Source of the DNA: Euglena gracilis | Taxonomy: Eukaryota; Euglenida; Euglenophyceae; Euglenales | Length of the DNA stretch: 64,000 nt | Assembly (NCBI GenBank): GCA_039621445.1 | Contig: CP154957.1 | Coordinates: 10,968,409-11,032,408 of the forward strand | Direction of reading: 5' to 3' | Program-made: the position numbers and the translations under genes | The notes under the pieces: generated by a model | Told to the model about the DNA's origin: nothing | Database searches by the model: none | The model's input: the letters and a program-made list of their open reading frames with translations, nothing else | Part shown: positions 1-31,000 of the stretch, piece after piece | How the letters are laid out: each line of letters starts with the position of its first letter | How positions within the stretch are numbered: position 1 is the stretch's first letter

Positions 1-331
1 GCTCACCCCTGCAGGGTGTTGTGAGTGTTGGCCTTGCACACGGGGAGGGAAGGGGAGTCAAGACCCTCCCCCCCTTCAGACCCCAGGGGAGGGGGGCTCC
101 GGGACCCCCAGAAAAAGACTCTAAAATAAAATCTACTGGTGTGTTTTTTTGCCGATTTTTACGAAAAGTGACAAACTCGATCTTTGGCCTTTTTTTTGCC
201 CCCCCCCCCAATTTACTGTGCTTCGCTTCGTGCTGGCAAACTTTTGTACGGGGGGGGGTTGGTCCCGACCCCCCTCCTCACTTAATCCCCCCGCGAGGTT
301 GTCAGGTTGCCACCTGACTCCCTGAGCACCT

Positions 332-759
332 AACCCCCCCCAAATTTAAAGCCCCCCCCCCAAATATAAAGCCCCCCCCCAAATATAAAGCCCCCCCCCC
401 CAAAGTATAAAGACTCCCCCAGGGGGTTTGGCTTTGCCGCCCAAATATAAAGCCCCTGGTGTCACTCGGGAAAAAGTAGAAAATTTTTGGGTGGATACAA
501 CACTTTTTTTCACCAGAAATGCTCCATTTTGGATAAGAATCGCACATTTCTGAAAAAATAGGAGGTACAAAACAAAAATTTGGCATAAAGTTGGTATTTG
601 AAGGCCACCGAAGGTCATAGAGACCACCCGAGGAAGTTTGATTTTCATCCCCGAATATAAAGCCCCCCATAAATATAAAGCCCCCCCCCCCCTGAGGGTC
701 GTGAAATCCCATCCAAATATAAAGCCGGGGGGGGGGCTTTATATTTGCGGGGGGTTTAA
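332..759. repeat. Fold-back repeat, AAATATAAAGCCCC type
   Basis: The motif AAATATAAAG followed by a C run occurs at least five times (about 345-455 and 655-725). It then appears inverted, as a G run followed by CTTTATATTT, at about 727-748. This inverted arrangement suggests a non-autonomous fold-back element or a decayed cluster. No clear target duplication was found. The first 845 bases hold no exon I can support. Confidence 0.5.
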
Positions 760-845
760 GATATTGATGTCAAGCCATCACCCCCAATCCAATGAATTCT
801 CAATCACTCAGCTTTGTGTCCCTGCTGCCCCCCCCCCCCCGCCAG

Positions 846-20041
<19,196 letters not shown>

Positions 20042-20084
20042 CGCGGCCGCGGCCGGGGGTTGGGTCGGCGGCGGGGCTGCCCGG

Positions 20085-20278
<194 letters not shown>

Positions 20279-20959
20279 GGAATGGGTTTGGGACGCCACT
20301 TGTTTGGCGGTTGGGTGGTGCGTTTTCAAACAGAACCAGAATAACACTGGCCAGCTTTAGTGTGTGAAAAAGAACCCGCACGAGGTCGCAAATTTCGATT
20401 ACTCACCTCCCCCCGAAGGTGACCTACCCCCCTTTCGTGTCTCCGAGACCGTAAATAGTCAATTCTGGGGCGGACCAATGGGAGGTTCCGGGCGTCATTG
20501 TCGCCAGAAGTTCGGCCATTTTGAAGGGGGTACGTGTAATATTTCTGCTGGCAAGCAGTCATTCTACCTTGGGAGGTGAATTGTGGGGGGAATGGATTTT
20601 GTCCCAGTGTGGTAGGATGTTGGGAAGACGATATGAACAAATGGGGAAGATCAGCGAAGTCGGAAGTGAGGAGACGCAGAAATGAAACGCAGAAATGAAA
20701 CAAAAGTAGAGTGAGAATTGGCTCTCGTTGGACCTTGGAGAGTCAGTGTCGGTTTCCAGATGCCTTGTCAACATTTTTGACGGGGAGTGTTTCGGGTCGA
20801 GATGTGGATGGAGGATGGGGCGCATCAGCCCGCATCAACGGGCCCAACCTTCGACCCAGACCCTTTCTGACCCAACCCCACGCTTCTTTTTCCTTCCTTC
20901 AGTGATGCCATTGGGGCATGACTTGGGCCAGGAGTATGCCTGCCTTTGGGGCCGCTATC

Positions 20960-21404
20960 CAGGGTTCGATATAAGGAGGGCGTACATGGTTTAGGTGGGG
21001 GGGTCCCCCCCCCCCACCCCCCCCCCCCTCCTGGCCCGAAGGGGGGGGGTCCGGACCACCCCTCCCCCCGGGGCCGGAGGGGGGGGGTCCGGACCCCCCC
21101 CCCCCCCCCCACCTGCAAGGGGGGTCCGGACCGACCCTGGGGGGGTACCCGGGACCCCCCCAAAAAGGGTCAATTTTTTCCTCCGGCGCTTTGCGCCGAA
21201 AATTTTTTGCATTTTTGGCCAATTTTTGCCCAAAAAGTGCCCAAAATGGCACTTTTGGTCGACTTGGGGGGTCAAAAATTTTCGGTCACCCTGACCGCGC
21301 CACTGTTTAGGTGGGGGTGGTCCCCCCCCCCCCCCCCCCCTCTTGGCCGGCAGGGGGGGGGGCCCGAACCCCCCCCCCCCCTCCTCTCCTTATATCGAAC
21401 CCTG
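20960..21404. mobile_element. hAT-like fold-back element, family 1, copy 1
   Basis: The terminal inverted repeats CAGGGTTCGATATAAGG and CCTTATATCGAACCCTG are perfect over 17 bp. They are flanked by a perfect 8-bp duplication CCGCTATC (20952-20959 and 21405-21412). The 445-bp interior contains large G/C-run hairpins and no transposase. It shares ends and interior motifs with the copy at 38280-38647. Confidence 0.92.
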
Positions 21405-21662
21405 CCGCTATCCTCTGACCCCCCCCCCTCTCCTACGCCGCTGTGCAAAGTATCGCTATTGCCCCTAGACTGGCCACATGTATACCTCAAGGGCCCGGCC
21501 AGGTTGCAGTTTGTGCAGGCCCCAATAAACTGCCAAAGTCAAGTTTTGGGGGTAAGTTCCCCCCCCCCCCCCCCCGGGTGCTTTACCCCCAATTTTTGGA
21601 TTGATTGTAGACTGACTGCCAATGTTTGTGGCCAGTTTTTTAAAACGGAATGTGAGTCCTTC

Positions 21663-22523
21663 AGGGTTTTTCACCGGTTCGTGCCACGAACAATCACGAA
21701 CAATCACGAACCAGCACGAACTTGGGATTTTGGCAAAATCACCAACAATCACGAACAATCACGAACAATCACGAACCGAATTTTTTCGTCACCCTTGCAG
21801 AAATGTCTTTTTCTGAGAATGACGGTGTTGTTCAATTAACCAAAGAGAAAAGATCATGGAAGAGAGGTGGCAAAATGACTCCTCAAAAGCATGCTGCCCT
21901 GGTGTCATATCTATCTTGTTTTGATTCCCCCCCTTTTTGTCACCTTTTTCAGTTTGGTTGAGTGATGGAAGTGAGAGGTTCAGAAATGTGGTGCGGTGTT
22001 TGCCATGTTTCAGTGCACTGGGCCAAGAAGACATATGCAAAGCGACATATTTCATCGACAACTCGCAAGGACAACCTCCTTCGCAAACCAAAGATTGTGG
22101 AAAACCCTGGTCTTTTAGCTGAATTAATGGATGCACCCAAACGTGATATGGAGGTATTTTGTGCTTTTCAAAAGGTGTATTTTTGTCCTTCGGTGTCAGG
22201 TTCCTAACGAACAACGTCATCCAAAGAGGCAGAAAATTGCTGATCTCAACAGTCTGCTTGATGCCATACGTTGGCACTGATTTTTCGTTGCTTTGCATCT
22301 TCCAAGCCTCTTTTGATTTCCCCATTGACCTGAATATGTTGATTAAAAGAGGCACAAGAAACCAAAGCACAAGAAGGATCACCTATTTCGCCAAGGAAAA
22401 TGGAAAACCGGGCGGTTTTTTGGAAGCACGAACAATCACGAACAATCACGAACAATCACGAACAACCACGAACAATCACGAACCGGATTTCAGGCTTCCT
22501 AGCACGAACCGGTGGTAAACCCT
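21663..22523. mobile_element. hAT-like element carrying a zinc-finger ORF
   Basis: The left end AGGGTTTTTCACCGGTTCG and the right end, whose reverse complement is AGGGTTTACCACCGGTTCG, are imperfect inverted repeats. The flanking 8-mers AGTCCTTC and GGTCCTTC match at 7 of 8. Subterminal tandem AATCACGAAC repeats lie at 21690-21780 and 22430-22490. The interior is AT-rich with a two-exon zinc-finger ORF, unlike the non-coding family 1 and 2 elements. No DDE/RNase-H-like transposase core is visible, so it is probably non-autonomous. Confidence 0.7.
21965..22280 (+). CDS. BED/CGGBP1-like zinc-finger protein inside a mobile element
   Basis: Two exons, 21965-22153 and 22200-22280 (GT-AG intron gtattttg...gtgtcag), would give about 89 residues ending in TGA. 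Near the N-terminus is EMWCGVCHVSVHWAKKTYAK followed by RHISSTTRKDNL. The pattern is C-x2-C, a basic helix and His pairs, as in the DNA-binding zinc fingers of hAT transposases and CGGBP1-type domesticated proteins. The second exon is Lys/Arg-rich (NEQRHPKRQK). It may be the N-terminal fragment of a transposase. The start Met is a guess. Confidence 0.45.
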
Positions 22524-22876
22524 GGTCCTTCCTTTTGTTGTCATTGGGCAAAGCCCTGCTCTAGACGTTCAGAAGGCAGGAAATCTACCCGACCCATTTC
22601 CCCTGCATTATGACCTACAAACCACAGCCCCCCAACACGAACCGCCTCTGTCAACTGGCAACCTGGTTCTGGCTGTGGATGCCTGTCAGACCTGAGCTCC
22701 GTGTCCCTTTGCCCTCCTATTCCGCCGTCCCTGGCCCCCCAATTTCTGTTAAATACCTGCCCGGTCCTGCCGCATCGTCTGGATGGATGGAGTAGGAACC
22801 CTCTGACCTCTGACCTGCTTTCCACGCACGACTTCTTTGATAACTTTGGGCGTCGGAAGGTGGATATCAAAGTTCT

Positions 22877-23180
22877 TTGAGATCAGTAATTAATGTTAAC
22901 AAACATCCAACTGCAGATGTCTCCAAGTTTGTTCAATCCTTTCGGTGTCATTCGGCCATTGTCCACTGTGTTTTGTCTGAAGTTTTACCACTTGTGTTTG
23001 AGACATTGGTTTTTATGAATGTCAACCAGGATCTTGTCCAAGGCCCCCAAAATCACGTTCTGACAATTGTTGATGCCCGCCAGTGGAGCAATCCTTACCC
23101 TCAAAATAGCCAGAAAATGGACATTTGCCATCATTTTGTCGTTTGTGTTCGCATCCAAGAACAACTTTTAAATCCCTTGG
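22877..23180 (+). CDS. Possible hypothetical exon
   Basis: An open frame follows the acceptor-like ctgcag at 22916. It encodes DVSKFVQSFRCHSAIVHCVL, then a hydrophobic stretch and DARQWSNPYPQNSQK. It is more AT-rich than the exons of genes A and B. It could be mobile-element remnant or an upstream exon of gene B. I do not recognise it. Confidence 0.2.
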
Positions 23181-23486
23181 GTACCCCCCCCCAGGGAGGC
23201 CTGCTCCCGGTCCTTGCCTTTAGTTTGGTATTTTCTCATAAATATTATTGTTTTGCCCTGTGTGCCAGCTCACCTCATTGCAGGTTGACCGTAGTTTGGG
23301 GGGACCCGCCAGCTGTTGAACTCACTGGGGGTAAGGTGGTAAGGGGTAGGGGGGTCCTGACCATCCCCCCCCCCCAGATGTTGGCAGCGGCCGTCCGGAC
23401 CCCAACCTTCCTCCTTGGAACTCCTCCTCCTTTTCCTCCTTGCCACACATGGCAACGCAGCGTGATAATCATTATAAACCTTCAGA

Positions 23487-23541
23487 TGTGTGTGTGTGTG
23501 TGTTGTGCTTTTTTTGTGACGTGGTATGTGCGTGTGCGTGC

Positions 23542-23592
<51 letters not shown>
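23487..23592. repeat. (GT)n microsatellite upstream of the AAA Walker A exon
   Basis: Interrupted (GT)n and (GTGC)n sequence ends about 40 bp before the exon acceptor ctccctggtag. Confidence 0.9.
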
Positions 23593-23594
<2 letters not shown>

Positions 23595-23635
23595 CCCCAA
23601 TTTCATTCCATCCTTGTTCTCTTTCTCCCTGGTAG

Positions 23636-23818
23636 GTCCATGGGTGGCCCCCCCACCCAAGTCGTCGGGCTGGACGTGCCGCGGCATCAGCTGCTGGTGT
23701 TGCTGCGGGCTGTCCTGTTCGGCAAATGCCCGGTTGAGCTGCCCCGCGCGGTTCTGCTGTGCGGCCCCCCAGGGACAGGGAAGACCTCGCTGGCAAAGGA
23801 AATCAAAAAGGTGTCACC
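23636..23818 (+). CDS. Gene B exon: D1 Walker A
   Basis: Acceptor ctccctggtag. It encodes [34 protein letters not shown] and the P-loop [17 protein letters not shown]. The layout (G-L-D helix, then [15 protein letters not shown]) is that of a classical AAA domain. The donor is either gtgtca at 23811 or the stronger gtaagt at 23819. Confidence 0.88.
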
Positions 23819-24776
23819 GTAAGTGCATGCACATGCGACCAACGCTTCCCATGAACCCTTGCCTATGACCCCCCTGGGGGTATAGGATCCGGTTTGGCTG
23901 ACCCAAAGTTGATTGGATGGCGGGTTAATAAGTCGAGTGTGTTCTGGGAAGGACACAAAAATGTCTTTTTTGTCCTACCAGGGGGATTCAAAACTATTTT
24001 GGGCAATTTTGTGGTTTTGTGAAACCATTATGAGTTCTCATGTGATCACCGCTTTCTTTGGGTCTCCTTGTGGGCTTTTTTGGCATGTTTGTTTTGGGAA
24101 TAAGTTGAGGTTTGATGGTTTGCCAAGGGGGGGTATTACTACTGGGGGGGAGGGTTCGCACGTTGTAGTCGAGCATGCATTGAAGCCTGTGTGCCTCCTA
24201 ATTTGTTTTGGCGTGTGTTGCCTGAACAAATCTGCTGCTACCCATGGCTCTGCACAACATCCTTTCCTTCAGGACCTTCACGAGGAGGGGCCTTTCGGGT
24301 TTAGCAGTCGAGTGCCTGACCAGGCGATGGCCACCAAAAAACTTGGCAGCATTTGGCATCGCACACTACACGTGTATTTCAATTAGGCAAACGGTGGGTC
24401 AACAAAACTTTAACCTGCACAAATTTTATTGTTTATTATCAATGCTTTTAGTCGCAAAATTCTCATCGGATGAATCATAAAAATGAAAATCAAATTTTAA
24501 TCACATTTTGAAATCCACAACTCACATTAAACCTATAATTCAAGTTTTTGTGATTCTGTCAGTCTGACAGTTTGCCCCCCGAACCAGAACCTCATTACCC
24601 ACTTGTATGAGGCTGCCAATCAGACATTGCATTTGGAACCAACAAACGATTTAATCAAGTAAATTCAGAGAGTGGATTGATCGATTAATTAATGAATTAA
24701 CCAATTGATTGATTAAATTATAAAATTGATTCATTCACTGACTGACTGACTGACTGATTGATTACCCAATTCATTG

Positions 24777-24860
<84 letters not shown>

Positions 24861-27299
24861 GTCCATCCATCCATTAATTAATTCAATTAATTAATTGATT
24901 TGTTAATTAATTAATTAATTAATTAATTAATTAATTAATTAATTAATTAATTAATTACTTAATTAATTAATTAATTGCTCAATCAATTAATTAATTAAAT
25001 AATTAATCAATTAATTGCTCAATTAATTGATTAATTAATTGGGTTATTAATTGATTAATTGATTAAATGATGAATTTTTTTATTAAAAAAATCAAATTAA
25101 AGTTAAATAGGTACCGTGGCCGGGGGTTTTCTTCAGCCCGAGGTCCCCCCCCCCCGGGGGTTCAACCAGCCAGCACCTTTTGAAAATGGGTCATAAGTGG
25201 CCAAAACATGGCATTTTTGGGTGCTTTGTGGGTTTTCACCTCCCCCTTGTCCCCCCCCCCAACATCAGGACTGGCTCCTTGGAAACTAGGTAAGAAGGGG
25301 GAGGGGGGGGTTGGGGGGGGGTCAAGGCTGTACGGCAATCCGCAACTCCATGGGTGGGTGGTGGGTGGGGAGGGGGTCTGGTGGCGACGTCCTGATGGTG
25401 GGGCAGGGGGGACCCAATGCTGGGTCTCTGCTCCCTGGCCATGGCCTGCCCTGGACGTGGTGACTGAGCTGCCCTCGGGGCCGGCCCTCTTCCTGCTGGA
25501 CGACTTCGGGCCAGACCTCCCCCCAATGGCACCAGGCACACGTTTCTCTGCACTTGGCATTCACCGAATGGTGGGGTCCATTGGGACCCACCCCTACCGC
25601 TTGTTTTGTACCCAGGTGTCGCACATTCGTCCCCTAGTTTCTGCTTTCTTTTTGCAGTGTGAATGTATTTGTGTCGTGTATGTGTGTGCATATGAAAACA
25701 CACACATGTGTATGGTGTATGTGTTTCCGTATGTGTTTAGGGTATTTATGTGTGGAAAGACCGATGGATGTGCAACATGAACAGCGAGGGGGACAGCACC
25801 GAAGGTGTATGGGTGATGTGTGCTGAAGGGGAGGTCTGTTTTGAGCTTACGTTGCTCGGCCACCCACCAGCCCCCTGGCCCGCCCCCTCACAGGCTTGGA
25901 GATGATACGCAAATACCAAAAGCAAGCCGCACCCTTTCATAGGGTTTTGTCCCCCACAGTGGCGTACACCACGTTCTGCTGGTTGGAGGGGCCCATTTAG
26001 TGGACTGATATTTCAAGTCATCTCGCTGGCTTCCTGTTCCGAACGTTACTGGGAGGGGGGGAAAGACAGAAAGAATTGTTCTGGGAATGAATTTTGCCGG
26101 ACGAAATTTTGTGCAGGATTTTCCTTGTCTTTTTAAGGATCCTTCCAGGGGTTTTCCCCAGGAAATTTAAGAAAAATCCAATTTCCTCCTGTGAACACCC
26201 AAAGTTTTTCTTTCGCTCTTCGCGCCGATTCTTGGAATGCATTTTTGATCTAAATCCCCCGATCAGAAGGTGTATCGATCACTCAAGGAAAAAAAATGTG
26301 CTTTTTTTGCTTTTTTTATATAAATTTGGAGCCTAAGTTTTTATCAATTTTTGAATTTTGAATTTGAGAAAGCCTCGGGATTTGTTGCAAATTTCTGTGA
26401 TAAATATGTTCCCGAGATTGTTTCTGGTCGTTTTGAGCGAGTGTAATTTCTCCCAGCATTTTGGGGATTCGTCCAACTTTCTCCTGGCAGATTTTTTCCC
26501 GTCGGCAGTTGTTCCTGGCCAGACCCCCCCCCCCGCTTGCGCCAGATGGCTTTGGCGACCATTGCCCTCACGCTCCAGAAGCTCCTAGGGGCGAGTGACC
26601 GCATCGCCATCGTGGCGGTCGTGCAAGCTGCAGGTGCCCACCCGAAACCAGAAACAAACAGATAGCCAAGCAAACAAAGGAAGGGAAGGGAAAAAATGGA
26701 TAATAAATGCAATAGTCTGACATAAAAATGCCCTGGAAGGAAATGTATGGGGAATCCATTACTCAAAGCTCTCGTCGTCCCCCCTTTATTTTCGGATGAC
26801 ATAATAACAGGTTTGTTGGAGCTGTGGACGGGGGTTGGGGAGCATTGGAATCGGTTGTCCACAATCACACGAGTCTAATGCACAACGGGACAGTTTAACT
26901 TTAAATTTATGGTTCCGTTGCGCTTCAGATTGGAGAGGGGGCCTTGCTTGCATGACAGTGGGGGAGAGTCGGCTGCTTTTTTAACCACATTTTATGTTTA
27001 CAGCCACACTGTATGCTTTTGTTGTCGAGATCTTCAACCCAACTGTGTGATTGTGTGATGAAGGTTCTCGACAGTCGGGAATCACATCAGTCGTTTTTAA
27101 CTCTGCGACCCTTCTGGGTGATTTGTAAATTAATAATAACGAGTACAAGAAATGAATAATATGTTTAAACAAAAGAAAAAATATTTTCTTTTGACCAGCA
27201 GCATCAAAATTTTACTCAAAATTATTGCTTTCTGTTTTGTGTTATTGTTTTTAGTTAATATTTTTTTGTATCGGTTTATTCATTTATTCTTCCCTATTC

Positions 27300-27366
<67 letters not shown>

Positions 27367-27432
27367 TTCATTTATTTATTTATTTATTCATTATATACAT
27401 ATATATTTATTTATTGCTATATTCATTCGTTT

Positions 27433-27474
<42 letters not shown>

Positions 27475-27933
27475 TTCCTTCCTTCCTTCCTTCCTTCCTT
27501 CCTTTCTTTATTCATTCATTCATTCGTTCGTTCGTTCGTTCGTTCGTTCGTTCATTCACCCACCCACCCACCCACTCACTCACTCACTCACTCATTCATC
27601 CATCCATCCATCCATCCATCCATCCATCCATCCATCCATCCATCCATCCATCCATCCATCCATCCATCCATCCATCCATCCATCCATCCATCCATCCATC
27701 CATTTTATTTATTTATATTCATTCATTCATTCATTCATTCATTCATTCATTCATTCATTCATTCATTCATTCATTCATTTATTTTCATTATCATTTTTTT
27801 ATTATGTTGTATTATATATATTTTATATATTTATTATTTACGCTTTTATTATTATTTTATTATTTATTTATTCTATATATGTTTGTTTTTTTGTTTTGAA
27901 GTGATTTCTTCTTTTGCAACTTTTATATATATG

Positions 27934-27969
<36 letters not shown>

Positions 27970-27989
27970 TGTATATATGTATATATATA

Positions 27990-28025
<36 letters not shown>

Positions 28026-31000
28026 CCTTTGTAAAGCAATGTCAGATATGATTTTTTATAAAAAAAATGAAAAAAATGAAATGAAATAATTAAACAATAT
28101 TAAAAAATCTTAAAAGTCAAATGACTCCACCAAAGCTGAAACAAAGAAAGCATTCTCTGCCACAAATCTTCCCCCCCCCCCCAATCTTTTTCCCGCCCCA
28201 CCACCTCCCCTCACCCAACTCTTCCGCCCAACTCCATCCGTCACAGAGAACCTGCCAGAGGACTGCCGGCGGCTCTTTGGCCACACCGTCCCCATCGCCA
28301 TCCCCACCCAGCAGCACCGCCGGCTCATCCTGGAGCACCTGCTGGCCGACGTGGACCTCGTGGCCGACCCGGCCGCCGTGGAGGCGTATGCCCCCAGTTG
28401 GGATTGAACCAACCAGATTAGGGTTTGTCAACCAATGGGAAATTTAGGGATCGCCACATGCCGCTTTTCACTTCTTTTTTTGTGTGTGTTCATTTTAAGC
28501 ACACGGTCAGGGTTTGAACGACTGGGCGGCCCTGGGCGGAAATTTGGCCATGCTGGTTCTGGAGGTCGGGTCCGTTGGACACTCCCGTCTCAGAGTTGAA
28601 CGGGAATCCTTGAACCCCAAATCCCAGGAGTGGGGGGTTGGGGGTGGGTCGACCCCCTGGCTTTCTTGAGGCACCGGGTTGAGGACAAAAGTTTTGCTTC
28701 GGTGCCGAGGGACCTTTTTGTGATGTGGTGCCATGGTTGTCGTCCCGGTGGGGGGTAGGCTTCTTTTTATTTTATTTTTTTAGGAAGGTTGCATCCCCGG
28801 GGGGAGCGTGCTATTGGCAGGGGGTAGGGCACTTTCGACTCCCTGGGGGGGTTGGGTTTTGGGGAGTGCTATGGCCCCCCCCCCCCCCCCCACGACGCCG
28901 AAGGCGCTGAGACCCGAAAATGTCCATTTTCAAGGGAAAATTCCCTTGGCCGGCAGGCACCGGGGTCCAAAATTGACCTCCGTGGGGAGGTGTGCCTGCC
29001 ATGGGCAGGCACTCCATAGCACAAGGCACCCCCCGCGGGTTGGTAAAAGGAAGGCCTGGTGGGAGTCGATCCCAATTAGTCCTTCTTCCCCTGCTCAAAT
29101 CTACATGAACCCCCCCCATTGTAAGCCCCCAACTTTTATGAGCTGCCTGCTGGGAGCCTGCTCCCATGGTTGGTTTTGCATGCCTTCATCTTCACAAATT
29201 TGTGGAGCGTCAGGGCTGCTTCCTTCTTCAAGGGAAGTATCACATCCCTGTTTAATGTCTGCCTGTGGTTCTGCTTGGTGTTTTTGTGTGGACGCTCTCA
29301 GGACGGAGCCTTCCCATGTTTTGTTGGGGTCAACCTTGCAAGATGGGGTGGGTTTACTCCTCTGCAGGTCTATACCAATAGGTTGCCTGGATAACTACAC
29401 GTCTTTACCACAGACAAGGTTTCATGATCCAGAGGCGCGGAATAGGAATTCCACACTCAAAACCATGCGGTTTATGGCCGCATTTGTCTGACATTTGTCA
29501 GATTTTCTCCGGAGTCAGTTTCAGGGATGGGCAGACTGGCCCCCAACCTTGGGGAAGCGCTCCGAGGATGTCAAACACAAAGAAATCCTCTGCTGGGGCA
29601 TTTGGCCGTTTCCGGGTTTCCACAGAACGTCGTGGCGCTTTTGAGGTTGCCCCCCCCCCCGGACTCTCACAGGGAACCCAAGCTGCAAGGCCACCCGACC
29701 GTTGCACAGGGCATTGTGGCCGTCCTGGCGGCCAAGACCATGCCATTGCTTTGGGTGAGTCCCAGGCCTTTTTTCAAGGATGATTGTTTTATAACATTTT
29801 TTTTACGATAGAACAATTTAAAATGAGAAATTTGAAGGAAAGAAGGAAATATTTAGAAAGTGGCTAAAAAGATGCCTAAAGTTGGCCAAAAGCACAAAAA
29901 GTGTCCAAAAAGCAACAAGAAGCAACCAGAAGTGGTCAAAGCACCCAGAAGTGGCCAAAGGTGGGTAGTGGCCAAAAAAGGAAAGTGAGCTAAATGGCCA
30001 AAAGTGGTCCGTTTGGTGTTTACAAGTGCATTGTATAGTCGTGATATATGCTCATTTTTTTGTTAATATACCTCTGCTATGGCTGACTATTTTCCGACAA
30101 TGGCCGACCAAGGCCGACCAGGGTACCAGAGCACCGGAATGGGAAGTGTGTTTGCGTACCTGCCCCGCGAGGACCACTCGGTAAAGGTCCAACCGAAGTG
30201 TTTTTTTCAAAAAAGAAAACGGCTAAGAATCATTCGAAATGGAGCTTTTTTGTTTGTTTTTTTTTCCTCAGAAATTTTGCACAGAATTCCCAGAATTCTC
30301 AGGAAAGGATCAAGTGTATGGGGTGACGAGGTTTTTTCAATTTTTTTTGCGACCCCTTCCCCCTCCCCAACAGCCAAAATGGCCCCCCACAATTGAATGA
30401 ATGAACGGATGAGTGGGGTCCCCTCACCCCCTCCCTGTTTTTCCCCCCTGGGGTGAGCTGACTTTGAGCTCAAAATTGTATTTCGGTGCCGTTGGCAAAG
30501 AACGAAAATTCTCCTTGCAGAGTGCCATAGTGGGTCACCCCCGTCACCTCTGTGGTTCCTATGCCATCAGGCCTTCCCCGCCACTTGGGCGTCCTTTTTG
30601 GAGTGATTGGCAAGAATTGCCCCCCCTGGGTGGCATTCCCAGGGGATAGGTTAGCAGAATGTTATTTTTGAAACTGAAACCCAGGGGAAGGGTTGGGAAG
30701 ATAGATGTATGGCCAAGACCATACTGTATTGGTTACTGTGTGTTCCGGGGATGACGGATGGGTTGGTTGGCACTTGGCTTGTCCCAGGTTTGGTTAGCAA
30801 TGGTATGTGATGGCCCAAGACCCTGGGCTTTTTGTGGGGAAGGCCCACCACCCTCCCTCCTCCGATGGTGCCGGCATCCGGGGTGGTGCAGCGGTCAGGA
30901 AAAGGGTTCAGTCTTCGGCATGTTTTCGCGAAAATGTTTGCAGATGCAAAATCATGGCACTTATGTGGCAAACAGTTTTTCACCTGCACTGCGAAGTTTA

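Noticed and set aside
20946-21558. An exon spanning the family 1 element at 20960-21404, analogous to the AAA exon
   Set aside because: After removing the element and one target duplication, both candidate frames meet a stop codon. There is no evidence that this insertion lies in coding sequence.
21801-22382. Minus-strand 197-codon ORF across the zinc-finger region
   Set aside because: It overlaps the C-x2-C finger ORF, shows no domain, and lacks splice support.
24272-24390. Exon after cttccttcag in the first gene B intron
   Set aside because: The splice acceptor looks good, but neither frame shows AAA sequence, and no donor in a compatible phase was found.
27152-27904. 250-codon open frame rich in Ile, Phe, Ser and Pro-Ser
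   Set aside because: It translates the mosaic tetranucleotide repeat. Adjacent gene B exons show that this is an intron.
28386-28440. tRNA-like GTTGGGATTGAACCAAC segment
   Set aside because: It resembles a T-arm by chance, but no acceptor stem, anticodon arm or D-arm can be folded around it. No other tRNA was found.
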